A stretch of DNA of 64,000 nt from positions 248,001 to 312,000 of the forward strand of contig NZ_FNIJ01000005.1 of assembly GCF_900103845.1 (NCBI RefSeq), read 5' to 3'. A program made the translations under genes and the position numbers. The stretch's first letter is position 1; each line of letters starts with the position of its first letter. The notes under the pieces are model-generated. The model was not told where the DNA came from and ran no database searches. It was given only the letters and a program-made list of their open reading frames with translations. This DNA is from Pseudomonas jinjuensis. Lineage in GTDB: Bacteria; Pseudomonadota; Gammaproteobacteria; Pseudomonadales; Pseudomonadaceae. Below are positions 9,330-17,425 of this stretch, one piece after another.

Positions 9330-10769
9330 ATGAAACTGTCCGATTTTCAAGGCCAATGGGATGAGCGGGCCGATGTAGTGGTGGTCGGCTACGGCATCGC
9401 CGGCGCCTGCGCGGCGCTGGAAGCCAAGCGTGCCGGCGGCGACGTGCTGGTGCTGGAACGCGCCAGCGGTGGCGGCGGGGCGAGCGCCTCGTCGTCCGGC
9501 ATCTTCTACCTGGGCGGCGGCACCGACGTGCAGAAGGCCTGCGGCTACGAGGACGACGCGGAGGAGATGTTCAAGTTCCTCGCCGCTTCCACCGAGTGCG
9601 CCGACAAGCAGGCGGTACGCGACTTCAGCCTCGGCAGCGTGGCGCATTTCGACTGGCTGGAATCCCTCGGCGTGCCCTTCGAGCGCACCTCGTTCAAGGG
9701 CAAGGCGGTGTTCCTCGACACCACCGAATGCCTGTTCAGCACCGGTAACGAGAAGGTCTGGCCGTACCACCTGATCGCCCGTCCGGCACCGCGCGGGCAC
9801 AAGGTCGCCGGCATCGGCGAGAACGCCGGCGCCGAGGCGATGAAGGCGATTCTCGCGCGCTGCGCGGAGGAGGGCGTGCCGGCGCTGTACGACTGCGCGG
9901 TGACGGAACTGGTGCAGGACGACGACGGCCGCGTGGTCGGCGTGCTGGCCCGCCAGGACGGCCGGCAGATCGCTGTGCGCGCACGCAAGGGCGTGGTGCT
10001 GAGCACCGGCGGCTACAACCTCAACACCGAGATGGTCCGCCGCAATGTTCCGCTGATGAGCGACACCGCCGTGCCGCTGGGCATTCCCAGCAACGACGGC
10101 GCCGGCATCGAGCTGGGCGTGGCGGCCGGCGCGGCGACCCTGGCCATGGACGGAATCATCGCTACCGCGTCGATCTATCCGCCGGGCCAACTGATCAAGG
10201 GCATCCTGGTCAACCGCAACGGCGAGCGCTTCGTCGCCGAGGATTCCTACCACGGGCGCACCGCGTCCTACGTGATGGAGCAGCCGGAGCAGACCGCCTA
10301 CCTGATCCTCGATGCGGAAATCTTCGCCTACCCGGAAATCACTTCGGCGCAGCACGCGCTGATCGATGGCTGGGAAACGGTGGAGGAGATGGAAGCGGGC
10401 CTCGGTCTGCCGGGCGGTTCGCTGGTGAACACCCTGGAGCGCTACAACGCCGATGCGCGAGCCGGCGAGGACAGCGTGTTCCACAAGCACGCCGACTGGC
10501 TCAAGCCGCTCGACCAGGGGCCGTTTGCGGCCTTCGACATCTCCTTCAACAAGTCCATCTACCTGTTCATGACCCTTGGCGGTCTGAAGACCAACCGCCA
10601 TGCCCAGGTCATCGACCGGCAGGGCAGGGTGATCCCCGGCCTGTACGCCGCCGGCGCCTGCAGCGCGCATATCCCGCACAGCGGCAAGAGCTACGCCAGC
10701 GGCATGAGCCTTGGTCCCGGTTCGTTCTTCGGCCGTGTCGCCGGAGCCCATGCCTGCGCGGCGGAGTGA
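9330..10769 (+). CDS. FAD-dependent oxidoreductase, fumarate reductase / 3-ketosteroid dehydrogenase-like
   Basis: This 479-residue cytoplasmic flavoprotein (no signal peptide) carries the FAD-binding GxGxxG loop (VVVGYGIAGACAALEA, about residues 15-30). It also has GVVLSTGGYNLN and the C-terminal FAD contact GLYAAGACSAH. This is the FAD_binding_2 family, which includes fumarate reductases and 3-ketosteroid delta-1/delta-4 dehydrogenases. The likely reaction is desaturation or saturation next to a ring ketone. It follows the Rieske-SnoaL gene by 23 bp, so they form a two-gene operon. Confidence 0.85.
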   Translation: MKLSDFQGQWDERADVVVVGYGIAGACAALEAKRAGGDVLVLERASGGGGASASSSGIFYLGGGTDVQKACGYEDDAEEMFKFLAASTECADKQAVRDFSLGSVAHFDWLESLGVPFERTSFKGKAVFLDTTECLFSTGNEKVWPYHLIARPAPRGHKVAGIGENAGAEAMKAILARCAEEGVPALYDCAVTELVQDDDGRVVGVLARQDGRQIAVRARKGVVLSTGGYNLNTEMVRRNVPLMSDTAVPLGIPSNDGAGIELGVAAGAATLAMDGIIATASIYPPGQLIKGILVNRNGERFVAEDSYHGRTASYVMEQPEQTAYLILDAEIFAYPEITSAQHALIDGWETVEEMEAGLGLPGGSLVNTLERYNADARAGEDSVFHKHADWLKPLDQGPFAAFDISFNKSIYLFMTLGGLKTNRHAQVIDRQGRVIPGLYAAGACSAHIPHSGKSYASGMSLGPGSFFGRVAGAHACAAE

Positions 10770-10814
10770 TCCTTCGCGCGCAGGTCGCTGTTCATCCATT
10801 CCTGTCTACGCTGC

Positions 10815-10843
10815 GTCGCCACACCCGGCGACGTGGTGTCGCC
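10815..10843 (+). terminator. Possible stem-loop after the flavoprotein gene
   Basis: GGCGAC at 10827-10832 can pair with GTCGCC either at 10815-10820 or at 10838-10843, giving alternative short hairpins. There is no U-run, so intrinsic termination is uncertain. It lies in the 254-bp gap before the next operon. Confidence 0.3.
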
Positions 10844-10880
10844 AGCGCTCACCCATTGCCTGGCGACGAACAAATAAATA

Positions 10881-10902
10881 AAAAACAATTTGACTGGTTT
10901 TG
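10881..10902. promoter_or_regulatory. Putative TetR operator, site 2
   Basis: AAAACA-N8-GGTTTT within a strongly AT-rich stretch (caaataaataaaaaacaatt), 121 bp upstream of the first SnoaL gene. It has one mismatch from perfect symmetry. It belongs to the six-member AAACA-N9-GTTT family. Confidence 0.6.
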
Positions 10903-11023
10903 TTTGTGGGAATAGCCTCATCTCCATCGGGGACGTCGAGCCGGACGCTCCCGGCGGCGGGGCAAGCCCACCGCAGGCAGTCTGTACAAACCTGAATAAA
11001 TCCAAGAAGAAGGTTGACGACGC

Positions 11024-11551
11024 ATGAATCCGCAATCCGATCTGGCGCTGCTCGAACAAGTCGAGGCCAAACAGGCGCTGCACTCCCTCAACTCCCGTTT
11101 CGCTCGCGCGCTGGACCGCATGGACCGTTGCCTGATGGTCTCCCTGTGGACCGATGACGCCGAGGTGAACTGGGGCGCTCATAGCGGTTCGGCCAAGCCG
11201 TTCGTGGTGAGCGTCACCTCTCCCGACGAAAACCTCGAGCGCAGCTTCACCTCGCTCTCCAACGAGTATTTCGAGATCGACGGCGACAGCGCGATCGGCG
11301 AGGTCTACATGATCAACGTCGGTACCGCGATCGAGCAAGGCGCCAAGGTCGATCGCCTGATCGGCGGCCGCTTCCTCGACAGCTACCGTCGCGAAGGCGG
11401 CGAGTGGAAGATCGCCAGCCGCACCTTCGTCCACGACTGGAACATGACCATGCCGGCCACCGCGGTATGGGACGAGGGCCTGTTCGGCATGATCAAGCTG
11501 CGTGGCACGCGCAACGACTCCGACCCGGTCTACGCACTGCTGGGGGCCTGA
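11024..11551 (+). CDS. SnoaL/NTF2-like family protein
   Basis: The 175-residue protein has the SnoaL_4 pattern: an N-terminal helix (LLEQVEAKQALHSLNSRFAR), an acidic WTDDAEVNWG turn, then beta strands ending RTFVHDWN. This fold includes oxygenase beta subunits as well as cyclases and dehydratases. It is the first gene of an operon that also has a second SnoaL protein and a Rieske alpha subunit. A role as a beta-like or accessory subunit of that oxygenase, or as a lyase/isomerase acting on its product, is inferred. Confidence 0.8.
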   Translation: MNPQSDLALLEQVEAKQALHSLNSRFARALDRMDRCLMVSLWTDDAEVNWGAHSGSAKPFVVSVTSPDENLERSFTSLSNEYFEIDGDSAIGEVYMINVGTAIEQGAKVDRLIGGRFLDSYRREGGEWKIASRTFVHDWNMTMPATAVWDEGLFGMIKLRGTRNDSDPVYALLGA

Positions 11552-11553
11552 TC

Positions 11554-12081
11554 ATGAGCCTGTCCGAACGCATCCGGGCGGTCGCCGACCGCCAGGCGAT
11601 CCTCGACCAGATGACGCGCTACTGCCAGTCCATCGACCGCTGCGACCTGGAGTTGCTGAAGTCGACCTTCCACCACGACGGCGTGGTGCGCTTCGGCATC
11701 TTCGACGGCAACGCCTGGGAGTTCTGCGAGTACGACATCCCGTTCATCAAGGAAAACCTGGTGATGGCCTGGCACCGCTACGCCACGGTCGACATCGAGC
11801 TGATCAGCGAGACCCGCGCGCTGGCCGAGTCCTACATGCTCGGCAACGCATCGGCACGCACCCCCGACGGCGTGCTGATCAACTGCCCGGACGGCATGCG
11901 CTACCTCGACGTGTGGGAAAAGCGCGACGGCGTCTGGCGCATGTACTCGCGTGACCTGGTGATGGACTGGAACGCCGCCTGGCCCTACGCCGGCCGCGAG
12001 GACGGGCACTTCGCGCAGTTCAGGCTGCAGGGCCGCCGCGACCGTGCCGACCTGGCCTACGAGCTGAAGCTGGTTCCCTGA
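11554..12081 (+). CDS. SnoaL/NTF2-like family protein
   Basis: This second 175-residue SnoaL-type protein starts 2 bp after the previous stop. It has the same layout as its neighbour (ILDQMTRYCQSIDRCDLELL, then FHHDGVVRFG, then RDLVMDWNAAW). It is clearly homologous to the products at 11024 and 21179 and to the C-terminal domain of the 7717 gene. Two tandem SnoaL genes directly before a Rieske alpha subunit suggest structural or sequential roles with that enzyme. Confidence 0.8.
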   Translation: MSLSERIRAVADRQAILDQMTRYCQSIDRCDLELLKSTFHHDGVVRFGIFDGNAWEFCEYDIPFIKENLVMAWHRYATVDIELISETRALAESYMLGNASARTPDGVLINCPDGMRYLDVWEKRDGVWRMYSRDLVMDWNAAWPYAGREDGHFAQFRLQGRRDRADLAYELKLVP

Positions 12082-12147
12082 CCCAAAGGTCTTGCCTCAA
12101 GAAACAGATTGCATGCCACCGCCAGCGCGGCGGCAAGGAGTATCGAC

Positions 12148-13461
12148 GTGTCTCTCTCCCTGGTAGAACGCACCAAAGAAGCCCTGGTAGACGAAGGATT
12201 CCTGCGCGGCGACCCGATCACCGGCGACCGCTACTACGCGAAGGAATTCATGCAGCAGGAATGGGACCACGTGTGGACCCGCACCTGGCATATCGGCGGC
12301 ACCGTCGCCCAGCTGCCGGAGCCGGGCTGCGTGGTCACCTTCGAGGTGGGCAACGAGTCCATCCTCATGCTGCGTGACAACGACCAGAACATCCGCGCCT
12401 TCTACAACGTCTGCCAGCACCGCGGGAACCGCATGGTGCAGTGCGAGGAAACCAAGGTCCGGCGCCTGGTCTGCAACTACCACAGCTGGTGCTATGGTCT
12501 GGACGGCGCGCTGCTGATCGCCAAGGACTCGGAGAACTTCCCGCAGGGCAACCCGGTGGGCAAGCTGAGCCTCAAGGAAGTGCGCTGCGAAACCTTCGGC
12601 GGCCTGGTGTGGTTCAACATGGACCGCGACGCGCCGAGCCTGCGCGACTCGCTGGGCATCGTGGCCGACCAGCTCGAAGCCTACGAGATGGACAAGATGG
12701 TCCGCGTGATGCACCTGACCGGCGAGGTCAACTGCAACTGGAAGGTCATCCAGGACAACTTCAACGAGGCGTACCACGTCACCGCCCTGCACCCGGAGCT
12801 GGGTACGCACATCGACGACGCCTACACCAACACCACCTTCGAGATCTTCCGCAACGGCCACAGCCGCATGCTGATGAAGGGCTCGCTGCCCGCCGGCAAG
12901 GGCAAGGAACGCAAGGTGCAGGCGCCGCTGGACGACATCATGCGCAGCTGGGGCCTGGACCCCGACGACTTCGCCGGCCGTGCCGGTGACGTGCGCCTGG
13001 CCCTGCAGCAGCAGAAGCGCGCCCTCGGCGAGCAGCGCGGCTTCAGCCAGTACGCGAACCTGAGCGACGAGCAGCTCACCGACTACTACCACTACACGCT
13101 GTTCCCCAACATGTCCTTCACCATGGCTGCCGAGGCCTACCAGATCCTGCGCCCGATGCCGCACCCGAGCGATCCGGAGAAGTGCCTGTTCGACCACTGG
13201 TACTTCGTGCGTCCGGCCGCAGGCGAGACCGAAGTCGGCACGCCGCTCGGCATGATGCCGGTCAAGCCCGGCCCGCACGAGGTGTTCAAGCACGGCGAGA
13301 AGTCGCTGGGCTTCGTCGCCGACCAGGACCTCAGCGTGGCCGTCGCCCAGCAGCGCGGCTTCCACTCGCGCGGCTACAGCGACTCGTACCTGGCCGAGCA
13401 GGAATCCCGCGTGCGCCGCTATCACGAAGTGATCAACGACTACATCGCCGGCCGCGTGTGA
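12148..13461 (+). CDS. Rieske aromatic-ring-hydroxylating oxygenase alpha subunit
   Basis: The product has 437 residues. The GTG start with AAGGAG seven bases upstream is preferred over an ATG 39 bp earlier. The Rieske cluster is C89-x-H91 and C109-x2-H112. The catalytic iron site lies in DNFNEAYHVTALHPEL, with H210 and H215. The sequence differs from the three related alpha subunits at 18987, 21707 and 36282, so it represents another subgroup. It should insert oxygen into a ring or activated C-H using electrons from a ferredoxin. It shares an operon with two SnoaL proteins, an ABM protein, an SDR and a VOC protein. Confidence 0.92.
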   Translation: MSLSLVERTKEALVDEGFLRGDPITGDRYYAKEFMQQEWDHVWTRTWHIGGTVAQLPEPGCVVTFEVGNESILMLRDNDQNIRAFYNVCQHRGNRMVQCEETKVRRLVCNYHSWCYGLDGALLIAKDSENFPQGNPVGKLSLKEVRCETFGGLVWFNMDRDAPSLRDSLGIVADQLEAYEMDKMVRVMHLTGEVNCNWKVIQDNFNEAYHVTALHPELGTHIDDAYTNTTFEIFRNGHSRMLMKGSLPAGKGKERKVQAPLDDIMRSWGLDPDDFAGRAGDVRLALQQQKRALGEQRGFSQYANLSDEQLTDYYHYTLFPNMSFTMAAEAYQILRPMPHPSDPEKCLFDHWYFVRPAAGETEVGTPLGMMPVKPGPHEVFKHGEKSLGFVADQDLSVAVAQQRGFHSRGYSDSYLAEQESRVRRYHEVINDYIAGRV

Positions 13462-13529
13462 TCCGATCCGGCGGTGCCCCGCGCCGCCGCAGATTTCCTC
13501 AGAACAAGACCGACAACAAAGGAATTTCC

Positions 13530-13862
13530 ATGAGCATCATCGCCATTACCGCCCGCCTGGTGATCGAGCCGACGCGCATCGACGAATACCTCGCTGCCGC
13601 TGCCGAAATCGCCATTCCCCACACTCGCGCCGAAGCCGGCTGCCGCCTGTACGCCTTCGCCCGCGACATCGAGCTGCCCAACGTGGTGTGGATCAGCGAG
13701 GAGTGGGAATCCGACGCTGCCCTCGGCCAGCACCTGCAGTCCGACCACATCACCCGCTTCCTGCAGAAGGTCGCGGACATCCAGCTGCTCGACATGGATG
13801 TGCGCAAGTACTCCGTTTCCGGCATCGGCAGCGTGACCCCGCCGGTCGTCGCCACCGCCTGA
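13530..13862 (+). CDS. Antibiotic biosynthesis monooxygenase (ABM) domain protein
   Basis: This 110-residue protein has a ferredoxin-like dimeric alpha+beta barrel fold: ITARLVIEPTRIDEYLAAA, then EAGCRLYAFARDIELPN, then WISEEWESDAALGQHLQSDH. This is the usual ABM length and pattern. Family members are cofactor-free monooxygenases or small binding/isomerising proteins. RBS AAAGGAA is eight bases before the ATG. In this operon it may process a quinol or unstable oxygenation product (inference). Confidence 0.8.
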   Translation: MSIIAITARLVIEPTRIDEYLAAAAEIAIPHTRAEAGCRLYAFARDIELPNVVWISEEWESDAALGQHLQSDHITRFLQKVADIQLLDMDVRKYSVSGIGSVTPPVVATA

Positions 13863-13916
13863 TCACCGATCAATCCAGGCGGCGGGGCGCTCCCGCCGCA
13901 CGCAGGAGAGCGAGCA

Positions 13917-14663
13917 ATGGGAAGAGTTGCAGGCAAGGTCGTACTGATCACCGGCGCGGCATCCGGTCTGGGGGCCGCCGATGCGCGCCTGCTGGCCGCG
14001 GAAGGCGCCCAGGTGGTGCTTACCGACATCAATGAAGCGGCCGGGCGCGACGTCGCGGCGGACATCCCCGGCGCGCTGTTCCTCCAGCACGACGTGCGCG
14101 ACGAGCAGCGCTGGAAGCAAGTGGTAGAGGAAACCGTCAGCCGCTTCGGCCGCCTCGACGTGCTGGTCAACAATGCCGGCGTGGTGGTGTTCGCCGACGT
14201 CGAGGAAATCACCCTGGAGCGCTACCGCTTCGTCAACGAGGTGATGTCCGACGGCACCATGCTCGGCTGCAAGTACGCCGTGCAGGCGATGAAGCAGAGC
14301 GGCGGCGGTTCGATCATCAACATCTCCTCCATCGGCGCGATCAAGGGCATCGGCGAGATCGTCGCCTATGCGGCGGCCAAGGGCGCGATCCTCTCGCTGA
14401 CCCGCAGCGTCGCCATCCACTGCCAGAACAAGGGCTACAACATCCGCTGCAACGCGATCCTGCCTGGCGCCCACGAAACCCCGATGACCGCCCAGGCGGT
14501 ACGCGATATCGACGCCGAAAGCAGCGCGCTCCAGCAGGTGCAGAACCACGGCCAGGGCCAGCCGCGCGACGTGGCCAACCTGGTGCTGTTCCTCGCTTCG
14601 GACGAGTCGCGCTACATCAACGGCAGCCAGCTGGTCATCGACAACGCCGAAACCATCAAATGA
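13917..14663 (+). CDS. SDR family oxidoreductase
   Basis: This 248-residue classical SDR has TGAASGLG at residues 12-19, NNAG at 85-88, and the catalytic Ser138, Tyr151 and Lys155. It is strongly similar in layout to the 20393 SDR (cofactor loop, HCQNKGYNIRCNAILPGA versus HCGEQGYNIRCNSVHPAA). Each follows a Rieske oxygenase, which suits a dihydrodiol or hydroxysteroid-type dehydrogenase. It is in the site-2 operon. Confidence 0.9.
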   Translation: MGRVAGKVVLITGAASGLGAADARLLAAEGAQVVLTDINEAAGRDVAADIPGALFLQHDVRDEQRWKQVVEETVSRFGRLDVLVNNAGVVVFADVEEITLERYRFVNEVMSDGTMLGCKYAVQAMKQSGGGSIINISSIGAIKGIGEIVAYAAAKGAILSLTRSVAIHCQNKGYNIRCNAILPGAHETPMTAQAVRDIDAESSALQQVQNHGQGQPRDVANLVLFLASDESRYINGSQLVIDNAETIK

Positions 14664-14691
14664 GCCGCGCCCGCAGCAGAGGATCGATCGC

Positions 14692-15138
14692 ATGACACAG
14701 GCTTTCCACCACGTCGCCATTTCCACGCCGGATCTGCAGCGCGCCCTGGGTTTCTACCGCGACCTGCTGGGCCTGGAAGTGCTGAACGAGACGTCCTGGC
14801 CGCGTGGTACCCGGCAGATCAACCAGGTACTCGGTCTGATCGACAGCGCCGCCACCACGGTGATGCTGCAGGGTCGCAACCTGTGCATCGAGCTGTTCCA
14901 GTTCGAGGCGCCCGCGCAACTGCCCCACGACGCGGTGCATGCCGAACGGCCGGTACACCTGTATGGCATCACGCACTTCTGCATCGACGTGAAGGACATC
15001 CACAGCGTGTACCAGCGCCTGCTGGACGCCGGCATCCGCTTCCACGCCCCGCCGCAGGATTTCGGCAGCGTACGGGCGACCTATGGCCGCGACCCGGACG
15101 GCAACGTATTCGAATTGCAGGAAATCCTGGACGCCTGA
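14692..15138 (+). CDS. VOC (glyoxalase/bleomycin-resistance/dioxygenase) superfamily protein
   Basis: This 148-residue protein has two beta-alpha-beta-beta-beta modules. The probable metal ligands are H7 in FHHVAIS, a Glu in CIELFQFE, a His in GITHFCIDV and a Glu in VFELQE. This is the methylmalonyl-CoA epimerase / glyoxalase-like size, not the roughly 290-residue two-domain extradiol dioxygenase. It may epimerise, isomerise or cleave an intermediate. It is the last gene of the site-2 operon. Confidence 0.8.
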   Translation: MTQAFHHVAISTPDLQRALGFYRDLLGLEVLNETSWPRGTRQINQVLGLIDSAATTVMLQGRNLCIELFQFEAPAQLPHDAVHAERPVHLYGITHFCIDVKDIHSVYQRLLDAGIRFHAPPQDFGSVRATYGRDPDGNVFELQEILDA

Positions 15139-15173
15139 ACCGGCATTTCAACGGGGTAACGAACGGCCTTAAA

Positions 15174-15195
15174 ACAAACATTCATGATGGTTTGT
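15174..15195. promoter_or_regulatory. Putative TetR operator, site 3
   Basis: AACAAAC, ten bases, GTTTGTT: perfect 7-bp arms, aligning on the common AAACA-N9-GTTT core. It ends 36 bp before the ATG of the Tat-exported flavoprotein gene, so it would overlap or follow the promoter and could block transcription of the 15232-29296 operon. Confidence 0.65.
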
Positions 15196-15231
15196 TGTTC
15201 ATCCGAACACTCTACTGTCTTCGAGGAAATC

Positions 15232-16980
15232 ATGGATAAAGAGAACAAGAACCTGTCCCGCCGCAAGGTCCTCATCGGCGCCGGCATTGCCGCCGGTGCG
15301 GCGACCACGCTGGGCCTCGGCGGCTCGCTGGTGGCGGCGGAAAAGGGCTCGTCCGAGCAGAAGTGGGACATGGAGACCGACGTGGTCGTGGTCGGCACCG
15401 GCGCCGCCGGCGGCTCGGCCGCGGTCACCGCCACCGCCCTCGGCGCCAAGGTCATAGTGGTCGAGAAGATGCCCATGGCCGGCGGCACCACCGGCAAGTC
15501 CGGCGGCGTGACCTGGATTCCCAACAACAAGTACATGGTCGCCCAGGGTATCGACGACAAGCGCGACGACTGCCTGCGCTACATCGCCCGCTATGCCTAT
15601 CCGGAAGCCTACGACGCGAGCAGCGCGACCCTCGGTCTGCCGGAGCCGGTGCACGCGATGATGGCCGCGTTCTACGACAACGGTCCGAAGATGATCGAGT
15701 GGATGGAGCAGATCGAAGCGGTCAGGTTCCGTCCGTTCAAGATGTGGGACGTGAACATGTCGCCGCCGGACTACGGCGACCATCTGCCGGAGAACAAGGC
15801 CAACAACGCGCGGGCCCTGGAGCCTTCGGTCGGCGCCGGTTCCAGCGAGGGCGGCAGCAGCCTGGCCCTGCAGCTGGAACAGTGGCTGACCAAACGCAAG
15901 GTGCCGGTTCTGCTGAACCATCGTGCGGTCGGCGTGATCCGCGATGGCGAGCGGGTGATCGGTCTGGAAGTGGAAAGCGAAGGCAGGCGCCTGCGCATCC
16001 GCGCCAACAAGGGCGTGATCTTCGGCAGCGGTGGCTTCGCCCACAACACCGACCTCGTTCGTCTGCACCAGCCGGGCATCTACGGCGCCTGCGCGATGCC
16101 GGGTTCCACCGGCGACTTCATCGCCATCGCCCAGGATGCCGGCGCCAGGATGGGCACCCTGAGCACCGCCTGGCGCACCCAGGTGGTGCTGGAGCAGGCG
16201 CTGGAGAACCGCGCGCTGCCGGCCGGCGTGTTCTTCGTGCCGGGCGACTCGATGATCCAGGTGAACAAGTACGGCGTGCGCGTGGTGAACGAGAAGCGCA
16301 ACTACAACGACCGCACCCGCTGCCACTTCACCTTCGACCCGGTGAACGCCGAGTACCCGAACCGCCTGATGGTGATGGTGTTCGACGAGCGCAGCCTGAA
16401 CCGCTACGCCGGCGCGCTGCCGCTGCCGCTGGACAAGCGCGAGTCGAAGTGGCTGATCGAGGGAGCGGACGTTCAGCAACTCACCCAGCGCATCAAGGAG
16501 CGTTTGGCGAGCCTGGGCGGCAAGGTCGGCAACTACGCGCTGGACGACAGCTTCGCGCGCAATCTCGACGCCACCATCGAGCGCTTCAACGGTTTCGCCG
16601 AGAAGGGCGAGGACGAGGACTTCCAGCGCGGCTTCTACGAGTACGACCGGGTGTGGAACAAGCTGTTCTCGCCGGTGAGCAAGAACGCCACCTTCCCGGA
16701 CAACGACAAGCCGAACAAGACGATGTACCCCATCGACCGCAAGAGCACGCTCTATGCGGTATTGCTGGCGCCGGGCGCGCTGGATACCAACGCCGGTCCG
16801 GCGATCAACCCGCACGGCCAGGTGCTTGCCGCCCACGGCGAACCGATCCCCGGCCTGTACGGCGCCGGCAACTGCATCGCCAGCCCGTCCGGTCCGGCAT
16901 ACCTGGGCGCGGGCGGCACCATCGGCCTGGCGCTGACCTTCGGCTACCTGGCCGCACGCCACGCCACGGGGAACGCGTGA
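15232..16980 (+). CDS. Tat-exported FAD-dependent dehydrogenase (fumarate reductase / ketosteroid dehydrogenase-like)
   Basis: The 582-residue product begins with a twin-arginine signal (LSRRKVLIGAG, residues 8-18) followed by a hydrophobic Ala/Gly-rich stretch. The mature protein should therefore act in the periplasm, folded with FAD. The FAD loop VVVGTGAAGGSAAV follows near residue 52. GVIFGSGGFAHN and GLYGAGNCIASPSGPAYLGAGG are family signatures of FAD_binding_2 enzymes. The start is ATG 15232, not an upstream ATG inside the operator. It overlaps the cytochrome c gene by one base, which suggests an extracytoplasmic dehydrogenase passing electrons to a dedicated cytochrome. Confidence 0.9.
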   Translation: MDKENKNLSRRKVLIGAGIAAGAATTLGLGGSLVAAEKGSSEQKWDMETDVVVVGTGAAGGSAAVTATALGAKVIVVEKMPMAGGTTGKSGGVTWIPNNKYMVAQGIDDKRDDCLRYIARYAYPEAYDASSATLGLPEPVHAMMAAFYDNGPKMIEWMEQIEAVRFRPFKMWDVNMSPPDYGDHLPENKANNARALEPSVGAGSSEGGSSLALQLEQWLTKRKVPVLLNHRAVGVIRDGERVIGLEVESEGRRLRIRANKGVIFGSGGFAHNTDLVRLHQPGIYGACAMPGSTGDFIAIAQDAGARMGTLSTAWRTQVVLEQALENRALPAGVFFVPGDSMIQVNKYGVRVVNEKRNYNDRTRCHFTFDPVNAEYPNRLMVMVFDERSLNRYAGALPLPLDKRESKWLIEGADVQQLTQRIKERLASLGGKVGNYALDDSFARNLDATIERFNGFAEKGEDEDFQRGFYEYDRVWNKLFSPVSKNATFPDNDKPNKTMYPIDRKSTLYAVLLAPGALDTNAGPAINPHGQVLAAHGEPIPGLYGAGNCIASPSGPAYLGAGGTIGLALTFGYLAARHATGNA

Positions 16981-17366
16981 TGAGGAGCGTATTCGCCCTC
17001 GCCACCCTGGGCCTCGCGCTGGGTGCGCATGCGGCCAGCGAAGCGCCGAGCTTCTCGCGCGACATCGCTCCGCTGCTGCGCAGCCAGTGCGCCGGCTGCC
17101 ACCTCACCGGCGACGAGCCGGGCGGGATGAAGCTCTATCCCGCCGCGGCCTACCAGACGCTGGTGAATACGCCTTCGAAAGAAAGCCCGCTCAAGCGCGT
17201 CGCCCCCGGGCAGCCCGAACAGAGCTATCTGCTGCACAAGCTGCGGGGTACCCATCTGGATGCCGGTGGTTCCGGCGTGCAGATGCCCTTCGGCCAGGCA
17301 CCGCTCCCTGAAGACAAGCTGCAGCTGATCCGCCTGTGGATCGAGCAGGGCGCGGCAGAGAACTGA
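16980..17366 (+). CDS. Periplasmic c-type cytochrome, partner of the Tat flavoprotein
   Basis: The 128-residue precursor has a Sec signal peptide (residues 1-19, cleavage near AHA-AS). One heme c site, C37-A-G-C40-H41, sits in IAPLLRSQCAGCHLTG, and a likely distal Met lies in VQMPFGQAPL. The N-terminal SFSRDIAPLLRSQCAGCH pattern matches small planctomycete-type cytochrome c domains. The ATG overlaps the flavoprotein stop codon, so expression is coupled. It probably accepts electrons from the flavoprotein and passes them to the respiratory chain. Confidence 0.88.
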   Translation: MRSVFALATLGLALGAHAASEAPSFSRDIAPLLRSQCAGCHLTGDEPGGMKLYPAAAYQTLVNTPSKESPLKRVAPGQPEQSYLLHKLRGTHLDAGGSGVQMPFGQAPLPEDKLQLIRLWIEQGAAEN

Positions 17367-17425
17367 ACCTCGGTGCCGCCGGTGACGGCGGCAAAACCAG
17401 AAAACAAGTACAAGAGGTGATACCG

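Noticed and set aside
14692-15138. VOC protein considered as an extradiol ring-cleavage dioxygenase
   Set aside because: At 148 residues it has two modules only; standard type I extradiol enzymes are twice this size. It was kept as a general VOC protein.
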